The notes below the pieces were generated by a model. The model was not told the DNA's origin. It ran no database searches and saw nothing but the letters and a program-made list of their open reading frames with translations. The position numbers were made by a program, and so were the translations under genes. From NCBI GenBank assembly GCA_018898235.1, contig JAHIJU010000117.1:1-23847 (forward strand): DNA of 23,847 bases, in the 5' to 3' direction. Position 1 is the stretch's first letter; each line of letters opens with the position of its first letter. The stretch comes from Actinomycetota bacterium. Lineage in GTDB: Bacteria > Actinomycetota > Actinomycetes > Actinomycetales > Cellulomonadaceae. Positions 8,129 to 15,292 of the stretch are shown here, piece by piece.

Positions 8129-9144
8129 AGGTCCGTCCCCGCACCCGAGCGGCTCCGTGACACGACCATCGCCGCGAACGTGTTGATGACCAGAGTGATC
8201 AGGAAGAGCACGAATCCCGCGGTGAGGAGCGCTCTGAGCTGAACCGAGGACGCCTCCGCGAACCGGCCGGCGATGAGCGCCGACACGGTCTCGGTCCCGA
8301 TCTCGAGCGGCCGGAACTTCAGGTCGAACGACGGCGAGATGATGAGCAGCACCGCAATGGTCTCGCCGAGCGCTCGGCCCATCCCGAGCATGGTGCCGCC
8401 GATCACACCGCCCTTGCCGAAGGGCAGCACGACCGATCGGATCACGCCCCACCGGGTCGCCCCGAGAGCGAGCGCTCCTTCCCTCTCACCGATCGGCGTC
8501 TGGCTGAACACCTCACGCATGACCGCCGCCGCCATCGGAAGGACCATCATTGCGACGGCGATGCCGGCGATGAAGGCGGACGAGGAGTACTGCAGCGCCT
8601 GCCACTGCGCCGCATGCGGATCGGAATTCACGTGGAACCACGGCATCCAGCCGAGGTACGCATTGAGCCAGCGAGCGAGGTCGCCGGCCAGCGGCTGCAT
8701 GAGGTATGCCCCCCACAGTCCATAGATGATGGACGGAACCGCGGCCATCAGGTCCACCATCGACACCAGGAAGGACTTGATCCGGCCCGGTGCGTACTCG
8801 CTGATGTACAACGCCGTCGTCAACGCCAGCGGGAATGCGAACGACATCGCCACGAAGGCGACGGTGAAGGTGCCCAGCAGGGCTCCGGCGATCCCGACCT
8901 GGCCCTGGTCCGGCGCCCAGCGGTTCTCGGTGAAGAAGCTCAGGCCGTAGTGCTTGATCGTCGGCACCGCCTGCACCGCAAGGAAGACTGCGATGCCACC
9001 GGTGACGGCCAGCACGCTGGCCCCCACCGACCGCGTACCCAGGACGAAGATCCGGTCTGCGCCCGTCGGCTTGCGGGAGATCGGCCGGGGGACATCGGGG
9101 GCGGAGTCCGCGGTCCTGTCCGCCACCACCTGGGTCCCGTTCAC
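8125..9144 (-). CDS. pstC: PstC-like phosphate ABC transporter permease
   Basis: 339 residues from the GTG at 9144. The adjacent GTG at 9147 is equally in frame, and GGAGG lies at 9149-9153, so the start is uncertain by one codon. Six membrane helices are visible. PstC features include FFTENRWAPDQGQVGIAG, FPLALTTALYISEYAP, the helix VDLMAAVPSIIYGLWG, the EAA loop EGALALGATRWGVIRSVVLP and GMGRALGETIAVLLI. Its length is normal for PstC. It is the first gene of a tightly coupled minus-strand operon (pstC, pstA, anchored PstS-like, 866-residue protein, sortase-like). The 165-bp spacer before it holds a PHO-box-like repeat, suggesting induction by phosphate starvation. Confidence 0.92.
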   Translation of the reverse strand: MNGTQVVADRTADSAPDVPRPISRKPTGADRIFVLGTRSVGASVLAVTGGIAVFLAVQAVPTIKHYGLSFFTENRWAPDQGQVGIAGALLGTFTVAFVAMSFAFPLALTTALYISEYAPGRIKSFLVSMVDLMAAVPSIIYGLWGAYLMQPLAGDLARWLNAYLGWMPWFHVNSDPHAAQWQALQYSSSAFIAGIAVAMMVLPMAAAVMREVFSQTPIGEREGALALGATRWGVIRSVVLPFGKGGVIGGTMLGMGRALGETIAVLLIISPSFDLKFRPLEIGTETVSALIAGRFAEASSVQLRALLTAGFVLFLITLVINTFAAMVVSRSRSGAGTDL

Positions 9145-9229
9145 CACGCCTCCGCTCGGCTGCGACCGGTCTGCCCCGGTCTGTCCGGCCCGATGGAACC
9201 CGGTGCCGGTGACTCCGTGGCCCCGGGAC

Positions 9230-9247
9230 GATGAACAGGGGACGAAC
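9230..9247 (-). promoter_or_regulatory. PHO-box-like repeat upstream of pstC
   Basis: On the minus strand GTTCGTC (9247-9241) and GTTCATC (9236-9230) are direct repeats separated by four bases, the 7+4 architecture of the Streptomyces PHO box (GTTCACC-N4-GTTCACC). It lies about 85-105 bases before the pstC start, a position that suits activation by PhoP. It also forms one arm of the hairpin at 9233-9262, so the match could be incidental. Confidence 0.5.
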
Positions 9248-9262
9248 GCGTCCAACCTGTTC
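9233..9262 (-). terminator. hairpin after the DUF1508-like gene, overlapping the PHO-box-like repeat
   Basis: GAACAGG/CCTGTTC (7 bp) and GGACG/CGTCC (5 bp) stack into a 12-bp stem with a TT bulge and a CGTT loop. It lies 47 bases after the stop at 9309 and has no U-run. It may terminate the upstream transcript or be a protein-binding dyad. Confidence 0.45.
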
Positions 9263-9308
9263 AGTGATCGCCCTCGAGGGGTGGCCGACGTGCGGAACCC
9301 GAGGTTCG

Positions 9309-9704
9309 CTACCTCGTCGACTGCAGCGGCGACGGCGCGTACCCGCGGTGGAAGACGTGCACCACCGGGTCCACCTGCGCCTGTCCGGCGATCTCCACGA
9401 AGGCCCGCCACGCGGCATCGCACCGCACCCGCCGGTCCTGCTCGGCGGAGCCGTGCACGACGACCTCGCCGTCGAGCGCCAGCTGCCAGCGCCAGCGGTG
9501 CGACGGTGTGACCCGCACCGTTGGTTCGAGGCGTTCACGTTCGGCGATGACCCGGTCGAGGTGGGCGTGGACGGCGGCCGCATCAGCAAGCTCCGATGCG
9601 CTGCGCCCGAGGGCGCGCCCGTTGGGGCTCACCACGCGCCACCACATGCCGCCGGTACCGGCCAACCTGTAGACCTGGAACATGGGCGTCGGCCGCTCGG
9701 CCAC
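9309..9704 (-). CDS. small DUF1508/YegP-like protein
   Basis: 131 residues from a GTG at 9704 with GGAAGGAG five bases upstream. There is no signal peptide or membrane segment. The segment MFQVYRLAGTGGMWWRVVSP with NGRALGRS resembles the YegP/DUF1508 repeat (a strand pattern followed by NG and a small-residue turn). A second half, RWRWQLALDGEVVVHGS, repeats the pattern loosely, so it may be a tandem-repeat protein. YegP-like proteins are small cytoplasmic proteins of unclear role. It is set off from the pst-like operon by the hairpin at 9233-9262 and from the kinase by 177 bp, so it is probably an independent unit. The family call is tentative. Confidence 0.65.
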   Translation of the reverse strand: MAERPTPMFQVYRLAGTGGMWWRVVSPNGRALGRSASELADAAAVHAHLDRVIAERERLEPTVRVTPSHRWRWQLALDGEVVVHGSAEQDRRVRCDAAWRAFVEIAGQAQVDPVVHVFHRGYAPSPLQSTR

Positions 9705-9847
9705 GTCTGCTCCTTCCGCAGCGAGACGGCCCCGCGCACACCTGGCGGGTCCACAGCGAACTCAATGGGGATCTCATGTCCAGGTGACGACCCCCAGGAG
9801 TCGGCCGTCTTGCCGGGGAGCGAACTGTCGGCACAACCGCGCAGATC

Positions 9848-9890
9848 CCGGAACCGGGCCCGGCCGGGTCTCAGCCGGGTCTCAGCCGGG
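9848..9890 (-). repeat. 11-bp tandem repeat and GC hairpins at the kinase stop
   Basis: The unit GCCGGGTCTCA occurs twice in tandem (9863-9873, 9874-9884) and a partial third copy (GCCGGG) follows to 9890, spanning the stop codon of the kinase gene. On the other side CCCGGAACCGGG and CCGGGCCCGG (about 9848-9864) can fold into short stems and may help termination. The rest of the 177-bp spacer (9705-9881) shows only the ribosome site of the next gene. Confidence 0.4.
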
Positions 9891-11522
9891 CGTCGGGGTC
9901 GCAGTCGGGGTGGCGCTCGGCACGGGTGTGCCCGGGGTGGTAGGCGTCGGTGTCGCGGACGCCGTGAACGCAGGAACCGACGGGCGGTCCGCGACCACGA
10001 GCCGCACCCGCGAGCCGACCTCGACCCGTGCGCCGGCGGCGGGCTGCGACCCGGTGACGGCCCCTGGTGCGCCACCGGTTGCTCCGCCGACGACCTCCGC
10101 AGCGAGCCCCGCCGCCGCCAGCGCCTCGTCGACCGCCGCAGGGGCCAGACCCGCGAGCGCGGGCACCGTGGTCCAGCCCGAGGCGACGACCACGGTCACC
10201 ACCGTGCCGGGCGCCACCTGTGCCGCCTGCGCCGGGTCGCTCGTCAGGACCGCGCCCGCCGCGGACGGCCCGTCGACGGTCCCGACCTCGCCGAGCACCA
10301 GACCCACGGCCTCCAGCTCGGCGCGCGCAGCCTCGAGACCGCTGCCCACCAGGACCGGCACGGCGACCGTCGCGGGCGGCACGCTGCTGGTCGCAGGCGC
10401 CGACGGGAGCTGGTCGACGACGGCTGCCGCGCTCGTCACGGTTCCCGCGCCCGTCGGCATCGCACTGGCCCCGGCCGGCCGGCCGAGGGCGACACCCGTA
10501 CCCACGCCGACGGCGACCAGGGCGAGCAGCAGAGCTCCGACCGGGACCGCCCGGGCCGGCCGAACCGGATGCGGCGACTGGACCTGGGCCGGTCGGCTCG
10601 ACGGCATCCAGGCCGCAGCGGGCGCAGCGGCTTCGGCCGCCGGCCGCGCCGCCTGCATCGGCCGGGTGTGCCCGTCGAAGGCCGGTGACGGCCGACGGAC
10701 GACCGTGGCGGCGGGTGCGGTCGGTCGCGGGTCGAGATCCACGGCGCGCAGTGCGCGGCCCATCGCGCCTGCGTCCGGGTAGCGATCGGCAGGCGCCTTG
10801 GCCAGCGCGGTGAGCACGATCTCGTCGAGGACGCGGGGCAGCCCCGGCAGCCGGGACGACGGTGGCTCGACCAGGTCGTTCACGTGCGCCACCAGGAGCT
10901 GCGCCGGGTCGTCACGGTCGAACGGCGGCGCCCCGGTCAGCAGGTGCATGAGAGTCGCCCCCGCCGAGTAGAGGTCGGCGCGCTCGTCCCCGGGCTGGCC
11001 CCGCGCGACCTCGGGGGCCACGTAGTGCGGGCTCACCACCACGCGCCCGCCCACCTCGACCGGGGCCGCCAGGTCCGTGAGCCGGACCTGCGCCCAGCAG
11101 GGCCGCCCCGCCGCCGTCGGCACCAGCAGGTTCCCGGGTGACACGTCGAGGTGTCGCACCCCCTGCCCATGCAGGTAGCCCAGTCCCTCGAGCACCCCGA
11201 CCAGCGCGGCGACGGCGTCGGCCGCGGTCGGGCCGCACCCCTGCCGGAGCAGCTCGCGGGCGCTGAGCCCCTCGACCAGGTCGAGCACCGCCCAGTCGCA
11301 GCCGCCGGTGCTCCCGAGGTCGAGCACGCGGACGATGCGGGGGTGCACGAGCCGGGCGGCCGCGACCGCCTGCACGCGGACTGAGTCGTCGGCGGCGACC
11401 CGCGCCCACTTGACCGCGACCGGGCGGTCCAGCAGCTCGTCGTGCGCGGCGTAGACGTCGGCGCTCCCGCCACGTCCGAGGATGTCCCCGAGCCGGTACC
11501 GACCTGCGAGCAGCTCGCTCAT
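9882..11522 (-). CDS. membrane Ser/Thr kinase with two PASTA domains, atypical active site
   Basis: 546 residues. An N-terminal PknB-like kinase domain (about 8-270) has a glycine loop GRGGSADVY (16-24) and VAVK with Lys38. The catalytic loop HLDVSPGNLL keeps Asp126 and Asn131 but has Leu for the usual Arg, and DLA (Asp150) replaces DFG. The activation segment to APE (Glu171) is very short and has no Thr. The helix-C Glu appears to be Gln51. A basic/Ala-Pro linker, one membrane helix (about 330-352) and two extracellular PASTA domains (about 393-455 and 456-520) follow, then a Pro/Thr tail. PASTA modules bind peptidoglycan fragments or lipid II. The ATG overlaps the upstream transglycosylase stop (ATGA), so the pair is co-translated. 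Kinase activity is uncertain. Confidence 0.88.
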   Translation of the reverse strand: MSELLAGRYRLGDILGRGGSADVYAAHDELLDRPVAVKWARVAADDSVRVQAVAAARLVHPRIVRVLDLGSTGGCDWAVLDLVEGLSARELLRQGCGPTAADAVAALVGVLEGLGYLHGQGVRHLDVSPGNLLVPTAAGRPCWAQVRLTDLAAPVEVGGRVVVSPHYVAPEVARGQPGDERADLYSAGATLMHLLTGAPPFDRDDPAQLLVAHVNDLVEPPSSRLPGLPRVLDEIVLTALAKAPADRYPDAGAMGRALRAVDLDPRPTAPAATVVRRPSPAFDGHTRPMQAARPAAEAAAPAAAWMPSSRPAQVQSPHPVRPARAVPVGALLLALVAVGVGTGVALGRPAGASAMPTGAGTVTSAAAVVDQLPSAPATSSVPPATVAVPVLVGSGLEAARAELEAVGLVLGEVGTVDGPSAAGAVLTSDPAQAAQVAPGTVVTVVVASGWTTVPALAGLAPAAVDEALAAAGLAAEVVGGATGGAPGAVTGSQPAAGARVEVGSRVRLVVADRPSVPAFTASATPTPTTPGTPVPSATPTATPTPG

Positions 11523-12334
11523 GCCGAGGCGGTCCGCGCGTACGCGTCGGCCCGGCTCAGCACCGAGGCGACGTACGCGTCGTCATGGTTGTAGGCCCGC
11601 ACCGCGGTCCACCACCCGTCGGCACCGGCCAGGTCGCCACCGGAGGCGCACAGGTAGTGGCCGGCGGCGAGCGCCGCATCGTCCAGGTCGTTCGGGTCGG
11701 CCACACCGTCGCCGTCCGCGTCGACACTCCACCGCTGCCAGGTCGAGGTCAGGAACTGCATCGGACCGACGGCGTGGTCCCAGGTGGGATCGCCGGTCCA
11801 CTGCTGCGATCCGGCGGAGGCGCGGATCGCGGCGAACCCGCCCACCCCGTCGAGCGCTGGGCCGAGGATCGGCTGCAGCGGCCGGCCGTCGTCACCGAGT
11901 GTGGTGCCACCGTGCGTGCCGTGCCCGGACTCGATCGCGCCGATGGCTGCGAGCGTGGTCCACCCCAGGTGGCAGCCGGGGTCGCTCGTCTCGATCGCGA
12001 GGGTCGCATCGGCGTAGGCGGCCAGCGCCCGCGCGGGGATCCCGGCCGCGGATGCGGTGCGGGTCACCCAGTCCGCGGCCGCATGCGGGGCGGGGTCGGC
12101 GGTGAGGGCTCCCGACATCGGCTGCGAGCCGGCCTCGGTGGCGGCAGCGGTGGGTGCCGCACTGGCGGTGGCAGCGACGATCGCCGGGAGCGGGGTCGGG
12201 ATCGCCTCGGCCCGCGAGGCGGTGCCGATCTCCGGCTGCTGGAGCCCGATGGCCACCCCGGCGGTGCCGACCAGCAGCGCCGCCGCCGCGCCGACCACGA
12301 GGTAGACCGGCTCAGGGATCGCGATGCGGACCAC
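11519..12334 (-). CDS. membrane-anchored lytic transglycosylase (MltB/SLT_2-like)
   Basis: 271 residues from a GTG at 12334. An N-terminal membrane anchor (about 8-30) is followed by an Ala/Pro/Thr linker and a lysozyme-like domain (about 85-265). The family signatures are IGAIESGHG, containing the likely catalytic Glu, then GPMQFLTSTWQRW, the acidic stretch DADGDGVADPNDLDDA and AAGHYLCASGG; a final RAYNHDDAYV motif is typical of actinobacterial members. These enzymes cleave peptidoglycan glycan strands outside the membrane. It overlaps the PASTA kinase by four bases (ATGA), which suggests the two act together on the cell wall. The spacer upstream carries the xylB terminator, so this pair should have its own promoter, not identified. 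Confidence 0.87.
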   Translation of the reverse strand: MVRIAIPEPVYLVVGAAAALLVGTAGVAIGLQQPEIGTASRAEAIPTPLPAIVAATASAAPTAAATEAGSQPMSGALTADPAPHAAADWVTRTASAAGIPARALAAYADATLAIETSDPGCHLGWTTLAAIGAIESGHGTHGGTTLGDDGRPLQPILGPALDGVGGFAAIRASAGSQQWTGDPTWDHAVGPMQFLTSTWQRWSVDADGDGVADPNDLDDAALAAGHYLCASGGDLAGADGWWTAVRAYNHDDAYVASVLSRADAYARTASA

Positions 12335-12408
12335 CTGCCCAGCCTCCCGCCGGGACGAGACCCGTCGGCCACCGCAGGGTGACGAACGGCTGAACGCCGG
12401 GTGCCGAC

Positions 12409-12440
12409 CCGTCCGCCGACCCGCGCGGGCCGGCGGACGG
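12409..12440 (-). terminator. terminator after xylB
   Basis: A near-perfect 32-bp palindrome: CCGTCCGCCG (12409-12418) pairs with CGGCGGACGG (12431-12440), and CCCGC/GCGGG fills the centre with one mismatch pair. It begins 7 bases after the xylB stop. It lacks a U-run, as usual for such GC-rich terminators. Confidence 0.75.
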
Positions 12441-12446
12441 CGAGCG

Positions 12447-13862
12447 TCAGGCCGGCAGGATGCCCGCGGTCGCCGCGGCGTAGCGCTCGCGGACGCCGGG
12501 CGCCACCGAGCCGTCGACGGGGGTGACGACCAGCGAGGACTCCCACGCGGGGGCCACCTCGCCGCCGGTCAGCGTCCAGGCGGCCTGCCGCGCGGCGCCG
12601 TCGGCGACGTACTCCCCCGGCTCCGGCACCAGCACCGGGACCCCGAGCACCCCGGAGGCGAGCTGCTGGACGGCCGCCGACCGCGCGCCACCGCCGATGA
12701 GGAAGGCCCGCTGCACCTGGACCCCGACGGCGCGCAGCGCATCGAGCCCGTCGGCCAGGGAGCACAGCAGCCCCTCGACGGCGGCCCGCGCGATGTTCGC
12801 CGGGGTGCTGTTCGCCAGGGTGAGCCCGGCCAGGGTGGCGGTCGCCTCGGGACGGTTCGGGGTGCGCTCACCCTCGAACCACGGCACCAGGGTCAGGCCC
12901 TGGGCGCCGACGGGGGCGGACAGTGCGAGCCGCGCGAGCTCGCCGTGGTCGACGCCGAGCAGGGCGCAGGCCCAGTCCAGGATGCGCGCGGCGTTGAGCG
13001 TGCAGGCCAGCGGCAGGTAGTTCCCGGTGGCGTCCGCGAAGCCGGTGACCAGGCCCGACGCATCGGCGGTCGGCGTCGAGGAGATGGCGCTGACCACGCC
13101 CGAGGTGCCGATCGAGACGGCCACGTCCCCGGGCCGCAGCCCGAGGCCGAGGGCGGCCGCAGCGTTGTCGCCCGCGCCGGCGCCCAGCAGCGCACCGGAC
13201 GTCGAGCGCCCCGCGGCCTCGTGCGGGCCGAGCACCCGCGGCAGCACCGGGACGGCACCGAACGCCAGCTCGAGCAGATCGGTGCGGTAGGCCTCGTCGA
13301 AGGGCGACCAGTACCCGGTGCCCGACACATCGGACCGGTCGGTGACCAGATCGGACAGGGCGCCGGCACCGGCGATCTGCCAGGTCAACCAGTCGTGCGG
13401 CAGGCAGACGGCGGCGACCTTGGCGGCGTTCTCCGGCTCGTGGCGGGCGAGCCAGCGCAGCTTGGTGACGGTGAGCGAGGCGACCGGGACCGAGCCGACG
13501 GCCTTGGCCCACGCGGCGGCGCCCGCGACCGGGTCGCCGTCACCGAGCTCGGCGACCAGGTCGGTGGCGGCCTGCGCCGATCGGGTGTCGTTCCACAACA
13601 GGGCGTCACGGACCGGCGCACCGGCCTCGTCGAGCGTCACCATGCCGTGCTGCTGCCCGCCGACGGCCAGGGCTGCGACGTCGTCCAGCCCACCGGCGGC
13701 GGCTGCGGCCTGCTCGAACGCGGTGAGCCAGGCGCGTGGGTCGACGGCGGTGCCGTCCGGGTGGGTGGCCCTGCCTTCCCGCACGAGCGCGCCGGTGTCG
13801 GCGTCCCGGACCACGACCTTGCACGACTGGGTGGACGAGTCCACCCCGGCGACGAGCGTCAT
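12447..13862 (-). CDS. xylB: xylulokinase
   Basis: 471 residues from the ATG at 13862, preferred over the in-frame GTG at 13871 because GAAGGG lies 8 bases upstream of the ATG. It is a FGGY-family kinase that phosphorylates D-xylulose to xylulose 5-phosphate in the cytoplasm, the second step of xylose use. Visible signatures are the N-terminal VAGVDSSTQSCKVVV phosphate loop, DGTAVDPRAW, the substrate motif GGQQHGMV, LLWNDTRS, the second ATP-site motif VSIGTSGVV and the C-terminal LIGGGARSA. Length is normal for actinobacterial XylB. It follows xylA by 163 bp on the same strand, with a strong hairpin between them that may lower or tune its expression. Confidence 0.95.
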   Translation of the reverse strand: MTLVAGVDSSTQSCKVVVRDADTGALVREGRATHPDGTAVDPRAWLTAFEQAAAAAGGLDDVAALAVGGQQHGMVTLDEAGAPVRDALLWNDTRSAQAATDLVAELGDGDPVAGAAAWAKAVGSVPVASLTVTKLRWLARHEPENAAKVAAVCLPHDWLTWQIAGAGALSDLVTDRSDVSGTGYWSPFDEAYRTDLLELAFGAVPVLPRVLGPHEAAGRSTSGALLGAGAGDNAAAALGLGLRPGDVAVSIGTSGVVSAISSTPTADASGLVTGFADATGNYLPLACTLNAARILDWACALLGVDHGELARLALSAPVGAQGLTLVPWFEGERTPNRPEATATLAGLTLANSTPANIARAAVEGLLCSLADGLDALRAVGVQVQRAFLIGGGARSAAVQQLASGVLGVPVLVPEPGEYVADGAARQAAWTLTGGEVAPAWESSLVVTPVDGSVAPGVRERYAAATAGILPA

Positions 13863-13926
13863 CGCTTGCACCCTTCACGCACCGGGGACGGCCCGGGACC
13901 GACCGGGCCGGGCCCGGGGACGACGG

Positions 13927-13968
13927 TGCGGGTGCGCGCCCGACAGGGGGGTTGGGCGCGCACCCGCA
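13927..13968 (-). other. 15-bp perfect stem-loop between xylA and xylB
   Basis: TGCGGGTGCGCGCCC (13927-13941) and GGGCGCGCACCCGCA (13954-13968) are a perfect inverted repeat around a 12-base loop. It starts 57 bases after the xylA stop and lies 64 bases before the xylB start, with no U-run. It may be a partial terminator, a 3'-end protector of xylA mRNA, or both. Confidence 0.7.
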
Positions 13969-14025
13969 GGTGGTCGGCACCGCGGGGGCGGTGCGACCGG
14001 CGACGGCCCGGCAGGGCCGCCGGGT

Positions 14026-15213
14026 TCAGCGTGCGCCGAGAGCGTGCTCGAGCGCGAGCTGGTTGAGCCGGACGAAGCCGAACCCGTGTGCACCGACGGC
14101 GTCCGGGTCGACGTCCTCGTAGGCGGACCGGTCGGCCAGGAAGTCGGCCAGGGTCTCACCCTTGGCCAGCGTCGGGACGGCCAGCGACAGCACACCCGCC
14201 TCCTCGACGGCGGCCTGGACCTCGGGGTCGGCCCGGAAGGCCTTGGCCCGCTCGGCCAGGATGAGGTAGGTCGACATGTTCGCGGCGGCGGAGTCCCAGA
14301 CGCCCTTCATGTCCTCGGTGCGGGACGGCTTGTAGTCGAAGTGACGGGGGCCGTCGTACGTGGCCCCGCCCGACGGGAAGCCGTTCTCCAGCAGGTCGAC
14401 GGTGCCGAAGGCGGAGAACAGGTCACCGTGGCCGAACACGAGGTCCTGGTCGTACTTGATGGACTTCTGGCCGTTGAGGTCGATGTGGAAGAGCTTGCCC
14501 GACCACAGCGCCTGGGCCAGGCCCGAGGTGTAGTTGAGGCCGGCCATCTGCTCGTGCCCGGTCTCGGGGTTCACGCCGACGATGTCGCCGTGCTCGAGCT
14601 GGGCGATGAAGGCCAGGGCGTGTCCGACGGTCGGCAGGATGATGTCGCCGCGGGGCTCGTTGGGCTTGGGCTCCAGGGCGATCTTGAGCCCGTAACCCTT
14701 CTCCTTGATGTAGGCGGCGACGGTGTCGATGCCCTCGGCGTAGCGCTGGTGCGCGGCGTACAGGTCCTTGGCCGAGTCGTACTCGGCGCCCTCGCGGCCA
14801 CCCCACATGACGAAGGTCGAGGCGTCCAGGGAGGCGGCGAGGTCGACGTTGCGCAGGATCTTGCGCAGCGCGTAGCGACGCACGCGACGGTCGTTCGAGG
14901 TGAACGCGCCGTCCTTGAAGATCGGGTGACTGAAGGTGTTGGTGGTCACCATCTCGACGGTGATCCCGGTCTCGGCGAGCGCACCGCGGAAGCCGTCCAG
15001 GATCTTCTCGCGCTCGGCCTCGGAGGAGCCGAACGGGATCACGTCGTCGTCGTGGAAGGTGACGTGGGCGGCGCCGAGCTTGGCCAGCTCGTGCACCGAG
15101 GTCACCGGGTCGAGCCACGGCCGCGTGGCCGAGCCGAACTGGTCCTTCGCATCCCACCCGACGGTCCAGAGACCGAACGAGAACTTGTCCTCGGGAACCG
15201 GCTTGCGCACCAT
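14026..15213 (-). CDS. xylA: xylose isomerase
   Basis: 395 residues from the ATG at 15213, chosen because GAGGAG lies 8 bases upstream; an in-frame GTG at 15222 would overlap this ribosome site. It converts D-xylose to D-xylulose in the cytoplasm with two divalent metals. The sequence is a textbook class I actinobacterial enzyme: FSFGLWTVGW, the catalytic HDDD (His54, Asp57), MWGGREGAEYD, the metal-binding IALEPKPNEPRGD, VNPETGHEQM and LFHIDLNGQ. Length matches Streptomyces-type enzymes. It is the first gene of a xylA-xylB unit facing away from a ROK repressor, with a promoter of TTGACC-N17-TAACTT overlapping a likely operator. Confidence 0.97.
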   Translation of the reverse strand: MVRKPVPEDKFSFGLWTVGWDAKDQFGSATRPWLDPVTSVHELAKLGAAHVTFHDDDVIPFGSSEAEREKILDGFRGALAETGITVEMVTTNTFSHPIFKDGAFTSNDRRVRRYALRKILRNVDLAASLDASTFVMWGGREGAEYDSAKDLYAAHQRYAEGIDTVAAYIKEKGYGLKIALEPKPNEPRGDIILPTVGHALAFIAQLEHGDIVGVNPETGHEQMAGLNYTSGLAQALWSGKLFHIDLNGQKSIKYDQDLVFGHGDLFSAFGTVDLLENGFPSGGATYDGPRHFDYKPSRTEDMKGVWDSAAANMSTYLILAERAKAFRADPEVQAAVEEAGVLSLAVPTLAKGETLADFLADRSAYEDVDPDAVGAHGFGFVRLNQLALEHALGAR

Positions 15214-15242
15214 CACGCACACTCCTCATCGTGGCTCGGAAG

Positions 15243-15266
15243 TAATTTTGTCGCGTGCTGAAGTTA
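15243..15266. promoter_or_regulatory. likely XylR operator
   Basis: A 24-bp imperfect palindrome with outer arms TAATTT (15243-15248) and AAGTTA (15261-15266) around a GC-rich centre; 7 of 12 half-site positions match. It overlaps the -10 of xylA and the -35 of xylR, so a bound repressor could shut both genes. The site is seen; binding by the ROK protein is inferred. Confidence 0.6.
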
Positions 15267-15286
15267 TCGCCGTCCGGCGGTAGGGT
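15258..15286 (+). promoter_or_regulatory. xylR promoter, probably leaderless
   Basis: CTGAAG (15258-15263), a 17-base spacer and TAGGGT (15281-15286) form a plausible promoter. The -10 ends six bases before the GTG at 15293, so transcription would start at the start codon itself. No ribosome site is visible before that GTG, which fits a leaderless message. Confidence 0.6.
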
Positions 15287-15289
15287 CAA
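15261..15289 (-). promoter_or_regulatory. xylA promoter
   Basis: On the minus strand TTGACC (15289-15284), a 17-base spacer and TAACTT (15266-15261) match a housekeeping promoter well. Transcription would start near 15254, giving a leader of about 40 bases with a GAGGAG ribosome site. Its -35 overlaps the -10 of xylR on the other strand. Confidence 0.65.
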
Positions 15290-15292
15290 CTC

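Noticed and set aside
9166..9183. Direct repeat CCGGTCTG twice with 10-base period before pstC
   Set aside because: It is close to the ribosome site, has no match to known PHO units and is plausible by chance in GC-rich spacer DNA.
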